From: Schistosoma mansoni
Taxonomy: Eukaryota > Platyhelminthes > Trematoda > Strigeidida > Schistosomatidae
Length of the DNA: 64,000 nt
Direction: 5' to 3'
Assembly: GCF_000237925.1 (NCBI RefSeq)
Contig: NC_031495.1
Coordinates: 19,736,435 to 19,800,434 of the forward strand
The notes under the pieces were generated by a model that saw nothing but the letters and a program-made list of their open reading frames with translations, did not search any database and had not been told where the DNA came from. Positions 1-11,880 of this stretch are shown piece by piece; position 1 is the first letter of the stretch, and each line of letters begins with the position of its first letter. A program made the position numbers and the translations under genes.

Positions 1-2921
1 TCGAAATAGTACATTGATGAAACAGAATGTTTAGTATAGGAAGCATGTGATAATTTATTCGGTCTACTGACTTTTGAACAACCTTGCTACACTCACTCAA
101 TTTTGTTAATGTGAAAAAATAAGGGAAAGGTCAAACCAGTCAATTGAAATGTGATAAAAAGGTTTAGGACAATGGATGATTAATGAAAAGTACCTTTCTT
201 CATTGTTTAATGTTCAGACTCATGTGAATATTGTCAGTGAGTAGTAAACCAATATCATTTTCGTCTGGTCTATTAGTGCTTCATGAATTCTGCTGATCAA
301 GTCGTGATGTAACCCCTAATATAAGTGATGCAACATGCAGATGGAATATATTTGTTTCTGAGTGATTAGTTTTGGTGAACATGATGATCTGGAGACAAGT
401 TACGTGAACATTATATTAGTTACAGTTTAGTGATCATAAGTGTTATCGTCCTAGTCCTAAGGAGGAGTCGATCGTGGTTGTGTCTCTGACTATGATGTTT
501 GTTAATAAAGAACATGATCAAAACCACTGGTTCTCTCAAGGTCCTAGATACGTTTAGTCTATACAACCTTCCAATATTAGGAAGTTATCACTCAGATTGA
601 AATGAAGTAGTCCAACTTCATAAGATGATTATCTTTCCAGTAGAAGTGAACATTATTACCACATGAGTGGTCGTGCTCAAATTTTATTACTTACATCAAT
701 TAAGATATACACCTAATTCAATAAAAACGAAGTATTCAGCATGCATAATTCATACTTTGGTGCCGACCTCAGAAATGCAGTTTGATTCGAAAGCGCTTAT
801 TAATGTTCATGAAAATATGGGGAGAGTGGACAAGTTTACACTGTCAGAAGTGTCTATCGCAAATGTTTATAAGGTTTAAGTGTGACTACCTTAATACAAA
901 GACAAGTGATTCTGAGTTAGCAGAGTAGAGCAATGAAATGTCGATTGATTAATTTGGCCTCGTTCCCGTCTGTGTCTTCATATGAATATACAACGACCTT
1001 GAATTTCTCTTTATCACCACAAGACTTGAGTTGTGGAGTTATTTTAGGACTGTCTTGTAGTAAAATAAGTTATCTGTTCGTTTTCTTAACGATTTTCTGT
1101 TTGTGTGTGTGGTGATATGTAAATGATTTGTTTTCATCATTATTGATGCAATTTAAATAAGGATGACGCAATGGTATGTGGTAAAATGCGAGTGGGTAAA
1201 CATCATCCGTGATAAAATTCTTTTTCCTTTCAACAGAACGTTAGTTAACTGAGTACACATTATTTAAATACCTACTGATTACTGTTCAGTGGTATTATAC
1301 TTCAATTTGAATGCAGACTTCGTCATGGAGTTGTAAATGTCATGAGTCCAACTTCACATGGGTCACCGGAAACACACTGTCGAAGAGTTTACAACTAGAA
1401 TGAAACTGTTTTCAATGGCTTACTGTCTAACTTCGCTTGATAAATGTTCTAATAAGTAAGAACCCAATATGAGCTTTGAAGTGTGCTCTTTGTAAGACAA
1501 ATCGTACTTCATAAATATGACTCACTGAACTTCATGATAATCCAGAGCACAAATTACATAATTTAAAAATGTATGAACAACCGGACTGCAATTCACTGTT
1601 GTGTACAAAAACATGTTGATTTTACTCGAATAAGTTCTATCGAATAAACAGGTGTTGAGGATAGACTTGAAATATGTACGTAACATTTAAGCGAAACAAA
1701 AGTAACTTGTATGAATTAATTTAACTGTGAACTAGTTAGGAGATTTTTGTTTTACGATAAATACTCTGTTCATTCACCCGGAATATTGTAACGTCTATCG
1801 TATAACTTGTATTTTCATTTTCCCTAACTGTATAGACTTGTAATTTATGATTCCTTCATACTTACTTGTAGTCAATTGTAGTACGAAATCCCACAGAATG
1901 TAATATACACGTAATACTAGCAGAGCGATAGACAATTTTTACATGAAAAATAACTCTTATGAATGAGAAGAAAGGGAAATTCTCTTGTGATTCATACGTA
2001 ACTAAAACGAATGAAACTACTCGATCGTTCATATTTATATACGCGTGAAGGTTTAGTGGGGAATTTGTTACCAATCTGTCTGCCAGTATCATTGGTGCTT
2101 TACTTGATATATAAGTTAAATATTGTTATTATTTCTTAATTCGGGTGTTTTCATAACTGCTATCAATCCATCACCATGGTATAAATAACAACAACCTTCA
2201 AGAAGAGACATCATAGTGATTGGTTATTTTACACCATGTCTATTGTTAGTCACAACAAAACAATCATATTAGAGTTGATGAATGCAGAACAAAATACAAC
2301 TCGTCTAAAACACACTACCTAGTACATATATCTAATATGCAATGGAAACACTGTACATATGAAACTGATAATTCATCATGAGGATATTATGTAGTCATCA
2401 CTGAACTGTGAACAAATTTATTATATAACCATACGATATTTCGCAAAATGACTGGACATGTCTAAGCTGTAGAAATCCTTGGTTGAAAACACAGTTACAG
2501 GAAGTCTCAAGGAAAGCATCATTTACGTTAAGAAAATGCTCAGATATATATACTATCCGATAGACCTAAATAAACTGGAACCACTGCATAGTTACAACAA
2601 TACTTAACAATTATTTACATCCTTACAGATTTGTGCAGTTGCATAGTCTGACTAGTTCCCACACAAAATCTGTAACTCAGAGGTGACAACATTATACCCG
2701 CTTGACGACTGAGTTACATTGAGGACTGACACCAATTGAAAACGAAACTCTATAGTTTAGTCCAAGACGCATCATTTCAAAGGAGAGTATTGGAAAAGCA
2801 GTTTGAAATTGTTCACTGAATAGTTAACAATGATTAACGAGAGACTGTTTAGTACATCGAACTAACGGTCAAGTCGTTACTAGTAACTCAGAAATAGTAT
2901 GATAACATTGCAATAACTTAC
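1..2921. other. Non-coding; intron or 3' side of the 2.9-4.0 kb gene
   Basis: AT-rich. A minus-strand pyrimidine-rich acceptor at about 1956 and a strong donor (AA|GTAAGT) at about 1867 bracket a 90-nt open piece. Its open frame needs an entry phase that does not match the upstream donor at 2921, so I do not call it an exon. Nothing else supported. Confidence 0.5.
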
Positions 2922-4014
2922 CAGATGTATCTTTAAATGATTTAACTAGTTTAATAGTTCCATTGTTATCGATACTTAAAAATCTTGCTTTCATTGGATG
3001 ATTTTGTGCAAATGGAGTTAAAAACAATGGTGAAGTATCTAAATTAGACATATAAAATGATAAACTACGTCTAGATCTATGTGAACGCATAAACACATTT
3101 GTTATTGGTACTTTACGATTCGAATGAGTAGAACTTGATGTTTGGAAAGTTGATAAATCTAAATGCTGTATCATTAAATCATCCACACTTGATGCTTCTG
3201 TAGTGTGATTAGATGATATTATTAGTGAGGGTGGAGACAAGGATGAGTTTGGCGATATTCCTGATGATGACATATTAGAAGAGTAAATTGATGAAGAGGT
3301 TTCGGCAAAAGTTCCATTTATAGACAATGAAGTAGGTTTACCATTGATACATTGTACATTGGACAAAGCGAATAGTATGTACAAAAATATAGCATAATAC
3401 TGTATGGTATATTCAAATCGATGTGAACTACTTTCGGAACTGATTGTTCGATATGAATAACTTCGGAAATGTTTCCTAGAATCGCATTCAGCATTTATAC
3501 ATTCATTATGGACAGTGTCAGAAATAGTTGTTTCATAATTCATATTTTTGGAGGAATTCAAGTGATCAGAAACAGTTTTTATCCCTCTATACCATGATAA
3601 ATATTTATGAAAGTGAGCATGTCTTCTTGATGACAACTGGATTCTATGGTTGTTTTTGAAATACCGGTAATTACGGACATCCTTATTTGTCATAATAGTC
3701 CTGTATCGGATTAAACATAGTCTTAGTAGACATTTAATACATATCACGTAAAATCCTAAATAATTTGTCACGAGAATATCGTTGAACCGTACTAATGATC
3801 TCAGTAACGAAAATAGTTTGAAAAATATCTTAGATATGGTTGAGGATAAAAATGATGATGATGATGATGATGATGATGTTGGCAATGACAAAGAAGATGA
3901 CAACAATATTGATTGTGATGATGTGGACGAGTAAAGTGAATACAAAAATGTATGTACTTTAGCTTTAATCCAAATAATATCCAAGTGTAATGAATTAGAA
4001 TTGCATAAATGCAT
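2922..4014 (-). CDS. 5' coding exon of a secreted-type protein, possible FGF-like ligand
   Basis: The frame runs 364 codons to a strong donor (G|GTAAGTTA at 2921). The first ATG is at 4014, but a start at residue 108 or 158 is also possible, because the first 60 residues include a Ser run coded by a TCA microsatellite. A hydrophobic segment (residues about 206-222, YYAIFLYILFALSNVQC) looks like an internal signal peptide. A Ser/Asn-rich region with N-glycosylation sequons follows, then RSHRSRRS (residues 311-317), a furin-type site. The end of the exon, MKARFLSIDNNGTI then KLVKSFKDTSG, resembles the first strands of an FGF beta-trefoil (FGF1 [20 protein letters not shown]). The exon stops at the same place as the first intron of FGF genes. 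No downstream FGF exon (C-rich or WY strand) could be joined within 1-2921. The coding call is fair; the FGF identity is inference and could be chance. Confidence 0.5.
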
Positions 4015-5854
4015 CGGTTAAATTTAAGAAATAATTAGAAACTCGAATATAGTTTTCATGTGCTTAACAACAACTGGTCAATTTCATGTGACCATGAAAA
4101 AGCACGTTGATAATTAATGACAAGCAATTTGTTCAAGTTTTACTGTTAATGCACATGAAACAAGTACCATTGTAAACATCAAATGTAAATGAATTGAATG
4201 ATGAATAATATTTATCATAATTACGATGATGAATAAGATTTTCGTGTTTGTATCGCCCACTCAGATTAATTTTATTTTGTAGTTGAATAACAAATCGACC
4301 AATGAATGATTAGGAAAATTAAAATATATACATACATCACCAAGTGTACATATTTAGTTGTATGTGTATTGTTCAGATGGTGTTTAAGAAACTTGTACAG
4401 TTATACGATGGTAACCATGATAAAAATACAAGGTGTGTGGTTGATAATATATATACATTAAGACGTGTGTCACATTAATCTGGCAATCAAAATCCTCTTT
4501 TCACAATCCATTTCGAATTTGATGTTGAAGTGTCTTGACTAACACTCAGAGTAGATTTATCATCACCGGTAGTTGCGTAAGTCAAAATTTACCACCCAAT
4601 CAACTTTCAATGATCACCTAGTGAAAAGGCATGCAAAACAATTAAGTAATTACTTAGGAAATCCCTTGTCAATGATTTCTTTTTTAATGTCGCACAATTT
4701 AAAGCATGGTATATTTGATTGCCTCGATATTTTCATCTATATCTCCAGAGAGAGGGGGTTGAAGAATAGGTGGGAGTTATTCAAGAAAGTGTTAGTATTT
4801 TTTAGCATGAAATATCCGCCATCATCAAGCCTCATGTTCCGACAGACTGATATCATCTAGTTTATCGCTGGAAGCCAATGGACATTGAGTTGTTGTTGCA
4901 TTTAAGCCTGAAACTGTCCAGTAAAGCTAATGCATAATCTCGTGGAAGACAGATTGAATAAGACGAAAAAGCGATTAGTGTTTCCTTAATCCAGGTTTAA
5001 TGTGATTCCCAGTCGATATCAGTTTGTGATGAAGTCCTAGTCTCAAGCTGTGAATAAAATCTTCACTAATCCACTATCTTAATAGTATAAGTTATTTTCC
5101 ATTGAAAAAATGAAAGGATTTTGGATAGATGAGTTGAAATAACACTGGAAATACAATAAATGAAGTCAGCAAACCAAAGAAAACAAGATGTATCCGAATT
5201 CAAGATTCTGTGCTCTTAGTGGTGTAATACTGACTGTCTTCCCGTGTACTACATTATATAATGCGAAGCAAAAATGGTGGATCTGATATAAAATTCAGTG
5301 AATAAACTTTTACTCAGGTAATAAATGGTAACTAGTTAGATACGGTATTAATTATGGTCTGATATCAATGAAAAAACTGTTAGATGATATAGAGAAAAGA
5401 AGATTGGGAAGAACCGGAAGTTAGTGAACCAATTCTGTGCAATCTTGTGTGTGGATGTTGCACAACTCACAATTACTCAATTGTTTTGATCAATTAAAAT
5501 CCCACAAGTAATATTATTAGGAGAATTTGTTTATTCTAGCCAGTCCCTCATCGTACATCAGCTTTAGGATTCCAAAACTCGAATTATTTATAGTTTTGTA
5601 AACTATTTTTTGCAACCGTACATCGTTTATTTTAGACAGAAGTTGGTTGTTTGTATCCAATATTTAGGTTTTGGTATAACCAACATTGTACACGAAGTCA
5701 ACAATGTCTGAACATCCACGTTTCTGAAAGCCCTACAAATTAACTAATCATGATTAATTTACTTAAATTTCAACCAAATGATCATGGATTTGAAGTCAAT
5801 AGTAGGAGAACAATTGGAATTCAGGAGTACTGAATAATTCACTTTTGTATTAGT
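4015..5854. other. Non-coding, upstream of the 2.9-4.0 kb exon
   Basis: AT-rich. A plus-strand frame at 4573-4860 (containing NRWELFKKVL) vaguely recalls the linker between endonuclease and reverse transcriptase in LINEs, too weakly to assign. No promoter motif can be defended. Confidence 0.4.
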
Positions 5855-6115
5855 TGTTTGAATCATCCTATTGATGCTTGGGACTGCAATTGATCAGTCT
5901 CTTATTGGTATATGTGCAACCTGTACGGATTGCTTCGATATTGGCTTAATCCACAAGCATTATAAGCAGAGATGCATGGTGGCTAGCAGTGGAATCCAGG
6001 ACGCGCGTTTCGTCCCACTTGGGACTCGTCGGCTGGATGTGCCTGCATCACAGAGTTGAAGTTCACTCCGAGACTCGAACCCATTATGCTCGCTTCATAC
6101 ATCATCTCGTTATAA
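5855..6115 (-). mobile_element. SM-alpha-like SINE with hammerhead ribozyme
   Basis: On the minus strand it begins with a B-box-like GGGTTCGAGTCTCGG. The hammerhead block (5990-6040) and a 3' region ending near CTGATCAATTGCAGTCCC follow. The layout matches the schistosome SM-alpha family: a Pol III promoter followed by a hammerhead. Confidence 0.8.
5990..6040 (-). ncRNA. Hammerhead ribozyme, SM-alpha type, altered core
   Basis: Minus strand: CATCCAG stem I, CCGACGAG, stem II with GTCCC...GGGAC, GAAA, ACGCGCGT stem III, GTC, CTGGATTCC. The core reads CCGACGA where CUGANGA is expected. The C at position 7 is tolerated, but U4 to C is expected to abolish or strongly reduce cleavage. Confidence 0.8.
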
Positions 6116-6119
6116 TGAT

Positions 6120-6465
6120 TGTTTTATCTCGGTTTCAAACTTCGCAATAATGCACATTCTCAACGACAAATGGAATCGCATCTGGATTAGCATGAGCATC
6201 CTGAAGATTTAGTGAGGCATTATGAATTAATGAGTTAACGAACTCAGAAACTAGAGAAGATGCTTAACGAGAAGTAGGCGAAGCAGGACGAGGCAGTCCA
6301 TCAAGACTAATTAGTTTGGATTGTTTATTCTGGTTAGTGTTTTTTAGCGAGATCATTTTCTACGGGATAGGGATGCTGACCCCATGACCAATTCTCCTCT
6401 TTTTTACGGGTTCGGGACCGGCAATAACCTTAAAAGGGTTACAGGCGAAGTCAACACTTTTATGG
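6120..6465. repeat. GC-richer dispersed repeat, probable LINE relic
   Basis: A block of clearly higher GC than its surroundings, with TGCTGACCCCATGACCAATT and TACGGGTTCGGGACCGGC. No conserved domain can be read. The minus strand has short open stretches (RRIGHGVSIP) of the kind seen in 5' parts of schistosome non-LTR elements. Family not assigned. Confidence 0.35.
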
Positions 6466-8996
6466 TAAACTATAAATAATTATTTGCTTACTTATTAACC
6501 AGTCTAAATTTAGTATTAATAAAATCTACAAACCTTGGAAAACGAAGTGAAACTCCTAGTCTTTCATTGATTACCACAATTATGCACTGTTTCACCTTTC
6601 ATTAAACAGTACATTTGCTACAATCATTAGAAAATGTATTGTATTAATTCGAACATTACATAACAAGTAATAGTAAATAGCCTTTTAAACATAAATTTCA
6701 TGGACATGTTATAATATTCTAAGACCTTTGTTTATTGTTGTTTTCGGTGTCGGTGTTTTTATGATTCCAATAAAAGATTATTATATTTTCAACTGGACAA
6801 TTCCGTTTGATTAAAAGTGTAAATTTGCTTTGGGAGTTTTTTGGCGTTAAATCAAACAAACTGATACATTCGTGACATCAGTAAATGCAAACAAAAGAAT
6901 TGACACGATTGGAAAATTTCTTACAAAAGTGGTTCATTTTAATGTTTCGTAACTCAGTGTTAGCCTCTTCATCAGAGTGGTTAAACAAATAGTCAGAGTA
7001 AATTAACACAAATTCAGTTAGTATAATGGAGCATTTAGAAATATTTGGTTAAATCAAAATCGAAATTAAAAATAAGTCTGATTCTGATAATGTCATGCCA
7101 TTTCTGTCAAGGTGATTTTGTGCGAGAAATCATTCGGTGTATTTGCATGTATACTGGTAGGTATACAAAATGTGTAGTTAGTCATATGAAGAGACATGTG
7201 TTAATTGTGTGAGGAAGGAGTGAACTGACTGAAATGTGATTTTCCGTATGATCGGTTCAAGTTGTGTGAACAGTAATGCCTTCTTTTCTCTAAGAGAGAT
7301 CCAGAGAGATGTAGCATCACTTGGAAAGTTTCAGCTATTCTTTTTTCTTTACAGTCGAAGAACCCTTTGCGAATTTATGTGAATACTTGTAGTGTCTGTT
7401 TGGTAGTTATCGCACATAGTATGTACTGCTACTGCCGATCTTATCTGTAAATTTTCGAGTTCTACAAGATTATTAAGGGGTCTCTTTGTATAGATTAAGT
7501 GTTCCTTAGCACGAGTTGATTTTTCACGAGAAGACTCTCGAACATAGAGTGCATCACAATCGAGACCACTTCATATGTAAACTCAATTCTGTATGGGTGT
7601 AAGTGAGATCTTTTCCTTATTTCTAACTAAAGCATTTCGAAGAGATTTAGTCAGTTTTTATAATCCTTAATCTTGTGCATTTTCGAGATACATTTCAGTT
7701 GTTCTGTCGAACTGTAACGATAGGGAAAAACTATGGGACCAATCAATGATATCTCATTAAAGTTATTATTTGAAGATGGATTGTTTCGTTTTAATATGTT
7801 TTTGACAAAGTTCATGAGTAAATCATCAGATCTTAAGGTGTTCATTATGTAATTTCTTCCTGCAGCTTATCTTCATCGGAAGTGATGATCTTGCTAGCTC
7901 TTCTGAATAACTTCAGAGCCAGGGAAATTTCTTGCACTGTATGAACGTGCAGAGCTGAAATCGATGTACTGATTTGAATGTGTCCGTTTTCTGTATATAT
8001 TCAAACTGAGATTTCCATCAAAATTCCCTTTAACTTAAATTAGTTATAAATAGTTGTCTTATAGACCTTTTGACAGTTACGTTGTTAAAATGCACTAACT
8101 AATTCATTTTGTTCTTCAAATATAAATGTATGAACAATAAAAATTGATGGCATCATCTTCATATATCTTTTTGAACACAGTCACAGAACCATACTCATAT
8201 TGTGAAATGATACGAACTCCATACTGGTAAACACCACTTGAAAATGAGAAATTATAATCAATAGTCAGAAAACTTCTGGTATCCTAAATTTAAATATTTA
8301 ATTAACCCAACTGCATGATGTAACTTGAGTCTTGCTTCGAGAACCTTCGGTTTTCGTCAAAACTTTTGGCATACTAGTGTCCAGATCACTGATCATAATA
8401 GATTCGTCATCACTGAAATTAAATTTCTATAGTGATTTAGATCAGCACAGGAATTCGAATAGATCATGATGCAACTTATAATTATTTCTAATCACTATTT
8501 ATATAGTTAGCTCGACATGAAACGGAATCCATAAGTGACAGATGTCTATAGTTCAAATATAATGAATGTCTTATATTTCTCGAAATCAACAGAAAATGTT
8601 TTATACTAGTACATTTGTGTAGTTAGATTTACATAACTATAACCATTTATTCTGTAATAAATGTACTGAAGATTTTCAACATCCTAGATATTGGCGACCA
8701 TAAAACTGACACTCTGATCGAATCGTTTCACATGACATAAATTAAAAATATAACAGGATAAATTTACAGATGACTGTTCATGCTGAATGACATCAGTTGG
8801 AGAATCCTGTACTAATGAGTAACTGATATTGAGATGGATACCAGAAGTCTTATCAAGAAGTTGTGTTTAGTGGAATTCAATTATGTTAAGTGTGATGTAG
8901 TTACTGACAAATAGTATTGGATGATTACCACACTTGATTGGAAAATGGTCGGAGGTGAAACCGTGAATCATTCAATAAGAGCTGAGGGGTGTAAAT

Positions 8997-9129
8997 AATA
9001 AATATACTTTTGTTATATCCCGATGAGTAGAAAAGTTGTATTTCTCATGTTTTGTGACCTAATGTAAGCCAGTTCTTCAGAGTAAATACGATTTTTCTTC
9101 TCATTGGGATATACTAAAAATATATATTT
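8997..9129. repeat. Fold-back (MITE-like) element
   Basis: Arms of about 47 bp (8997-9043 and 9083-9129) are inverted copies with few mismatches. Left carries TATATCCCGATGAGTAGAAA; right, reversed, carries TATATCCCAATGAGAAGAAA. The loop is about 40 bp. No open frame. Confidence 0.6.
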
Positions 9130-9389
9130 ATAATTGACGTTCTACTCGATGCTCAATTTGTTTGAAACTACCAATTCCAACCTTGAAATTGATACCTGCA
9201 AACTCATTAGCAATTGTGTGGTCTGAAGAACATATCCCTATCACAAAAACTGAAAGCCCCATTGTTTGATTTCTGTTAGGGTCGTAAATGTCCACTTCTA
9301 CAGAATCCTACACTACGATGAAATGGCTTTCGTGTGTTTCCACGTTTACAATTATACCATGATTTGTGTTAATCCTTGATGAAGAAGCA

Positions 9390-9480
9390 CTCAAACTATA
9401 TCAAATCATGGGAGATTAGACAGTTGTTTCTGGCCAGTTTGAGACTCCTCAACAGTGAGTATTTGACATAATTTGTGATT
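9390..9480 (-). repeat. Diverged hammerhead SINE fragment
   Basis: Minus strand reads CACTGTTGAGGAGTCTC, then GGCCAGAAACAACTGTC. It matches the ribozyme part of the 20.4 kb SINE family with several core changes (UUGAGGA, altered stem II). Confidence 0.45.
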
Positions 9481-9779
9481 GAAATAGTGTAAATCACATA
9501 TCTATATGGGTGGATGAAACCAGAAAGTTTGAAAAATTGCAAATGATTGACAGTAAAGTAGATAAATATTTATTTTATTAGTTGGTTATCAATATATTAA
9601 TGGTGAATAATGTTAAATTTATCATTACTCTGCTTGTCAGTATGAGTACTTTAACAACAGGAATAGACATATTCTGTGATGTTGAATATAGTTCTATGAC
9701 ATTCGACAGCACTTGATGCTCAAAATTTCAAAATCGCCTGTACATGCAATTTCATTGGATTTGTCATGAACTATATATC

Positions 9780-10010
9780 TTTACATTGCGGAAATCACCA
9801 AACTGCATCACGGGGCAAGCGCTAACTCGGAATCATGCTTAAAAACGAAAAAGAGGAAGACCAAAGAATACATTGTGTCGAAAATTCGAAGCGGACATGA
9901 AAAGAATGAATGGTAACTGGAAAGAACTGGGAAGGATTACCCAGGACAGAGTTGGATGGAGAATGCTGGTGGGTGGCCCATGCTCCTCCACGAGTCGTAA
10001 CAGGCCTTCG
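9780..10010 (+). mobile_element. RTE (SR2-like) LINE 3' end fragment
   Basis: The translated frame gives [20 protein letters not shown], then [25 protein letters not shown]. This is the C-terminal tail typical of schistosome RTE/SR2 elements. Only the last 75 or so codons are present, with a frame break just before KRKRGRP, so it is a dead 5'-truncated copy. Confidence 0.85.
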
Positions 10011-10239
10011 TCGTCATATTTCTTTATACATGTTATGCCTGTATCTAAAACTATAAAATGATCGTATACAGTATTTTCAAAGTATGTTTCTCAAAATCAC
10101 AGTTTCTTTCAATTGTACGATTTCCTATGATAGATTTGTTCCCGTTTAAATGTCACCTCCATTAAAGTCATTTCAATAGTTACTTTCTCATCGCTTCAAT
10201 AACTTTACAACCCATACTACTAAGTTCACTTGGTATTGT

Positions 10240-10410
10240 TTGTTTGAATCTTCCCATTGATGTTTACGACTGTAATTGATTAGTCTCTTATTGGCATATG
10301 TGCATCCTGTGCGGATTTCCTCAACTATGGGATCCGGATACATCCGGCTGACGAGTCCCAAGTAGGACGAAGCGCGCATCCTGAACTCCACTGCCAGACA
10401 CCAACCATCT
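10240..10410. mobile_element. SM-alpha-like SINE, rearranged copy (tail inverted relative to ribozyme)
   Basis: The left part (about 10240-10330) matches the SM-alpha 3' tail in antisense, sharing TTAGTCTCTTATTGG and the CCTGTGCGGAT region with the 5.86 kb copy. It is followed by a hammerhead in the opposite, plus, orientation and by the sequence normally downstream of it (CTCCACTGCCAG). The two halves therefore point in opposite directions. Confidence 0.65.
10335..10395 (+). ncRNA. Hammerhead ribozyme, SM-alpha type
   Basis: Plus strand: CATCCGG, CTGACGAG (full CUGANGA core), TCCCAAGTAGGAC stem II, GAAG in place of GAAA, CGCGCAT, C, then CTGAACTCC. The core box is intact, but A15.1 is G and its partner region reads GCATC instead of GCGTC, so activity is doubtful. 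Confidence 0.65.
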
Positions 10411-10779
10411 TCGCCTATACTACTAAGGTTGTTTACCTTCGGATATGTACAAAGAAAGCATGAGATCGGAATTTGGCGTTGTATGAAGGATTTCCCGCTC
10501 ACACACTGCAATGTGCAAATAGAGTGACTTTTGTTTTTGGATTTCAGTCTAAATCAAGCAAATGTACACCTATCTATGTTGGAATAAGCCACTATTTTCT
10601 TGATGCAAATTTTATCAGAATCAAATTGTTGTCTTTATCTCATCATCAAAACAATATGTCCATAATAGTACAGATTGGAAAGATATTTTGAGGAGTTGCT
10701 GGCCTGTATTATTTAAGGGTTTTAATGTTTCTTGGTTGTTAATTGGTTTACAGCTGATATTGATAACCATTGTTGTGTT

Positions 10780-10985
10780 TGTCAAGTTGATCTAGTTCTT
10801 TAGTATTGATTGGATCCTCCCAATCAGGTTGTAATTGAAAGCTGGGTGAAATGGGTTTAATCTCCACAGGGGGTATCATTTCGTTCAAAATTACAAGCAC
10901 GCCTTACTGACGAATGCCAACTAGCCTAAAACTTGGGTCCAGGGTGTCCTGTGTACTATTTCACCACCCACACCGTATCTTAAAG
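10780..10985 (+). repeat. Third SINE-like family, copy 1
   Basis: Shares an ordered series of blocks with 17335-17530: a B-box-like GGTTTAATCTCCACAGGG, then CACGCCTTACTGACGAATGCC, AACTAGCC, and CTTGGGTCCAGGGTGTCC. No hammerhead is visible. The copies are diverged and have no open frame. Confidence 0.5.
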
Positions 10986-11789
10986 GTGTGTAGTGAGCAA
11001 AATGACATGTAGTCTCTGAGTCTTAATTCATCACTCAACACTTTCAACATAACATTATACGGTTTCTACCTAGTTCCACTATTGAGTTACTGTCTGACCC
11101 CCCACCTGAATGAAATTAGAAACCAAACATCCTCGCTGGAATTTCTACAAAACTTAACCCGAAATTAGCCAGTGAAGAGCAATACTTTCAGTATAATTAT
11201 GGGTAGTTATATGCAAATTTCGTATATTTCGACATCACTTTCCCTCACTAGCTGACATTCTGTGTGTGTAGTAAAGAATAATTTAAGTTGGATTGTCTTT
11301 ATTTTTCTTCAATGAGATAATACACTTGGCCAATTTTTCCAGGTTTTCACTAGTAACAGATTATTCTTACCATTTCAAATACTGGTTCTTTGGTGATGAA
11401 ATAGTTTAAGATATTTTTCAATTCAGAATTGTGAAATTATAGTAATTCATAGTGTATGACAAATAGGTAATTATAATGTCCAATGTTTCTTGATTTTCAT
11501 TGATTGTCTAACCAAGATCAATCTGTGATTTAAAACATGATGAATACTTTTTCAGAGGAGAATTGAATAGATTATGTATCATCGAACGACTGTGTTCATC
11601 GGGGACAAATGAAAAACGACTAGATTTTCACTTAGTTCACTCAGAATTTACTAACTGTGTTGAAAACATTCATTTCAGTTTCATCGATAATCACAAATTT
11701 GATTTAATTTCAACTGATAATAAGCTTTGAAACAAGATTTTGGACTCTCTTGACGAAGTCCTCGATTCCATGGCAATCCTGATAATACT

Positions 11790-11880
11790 CACCCACGAAA
11801 CCACCGGGAATCGAACGTAGGACCTTCAGCTCTTGTGATGAGCGCCTAGTCTTCAGAATACTGATCCAGGATATCATGTT
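11790..11880 (-). repeat. tRNA-like SINE head
   Basis: Minus strand reads GGCGCTCATCACAAGAGCTG, then AAGGTCCTACGTTCGATTCC, CGG. This is a B box (GTTCGATTCC) in a tRNA-like context with no recognisable complete tRNA fold or acceptor stem. Probably the head of an old SINE. Confidence 0.4.

Noticed and set aside
1867-1956. Possible second exon of the FGF-like gene on the minus strand, with good acceptor and GTAAGT donor
   Set aside because: Its only open frame needs two leftover bases from the previous exon, but the exon at 2922 leaves one; the resulting peptide aligns poorly with FGF strands.
11790-11880. Candidate tRNA gene on the minus strand
   Set aside because: A B box is present, but no convincing acceptor stem or anticodon loop could be drawn; listed as a SINE head instead.
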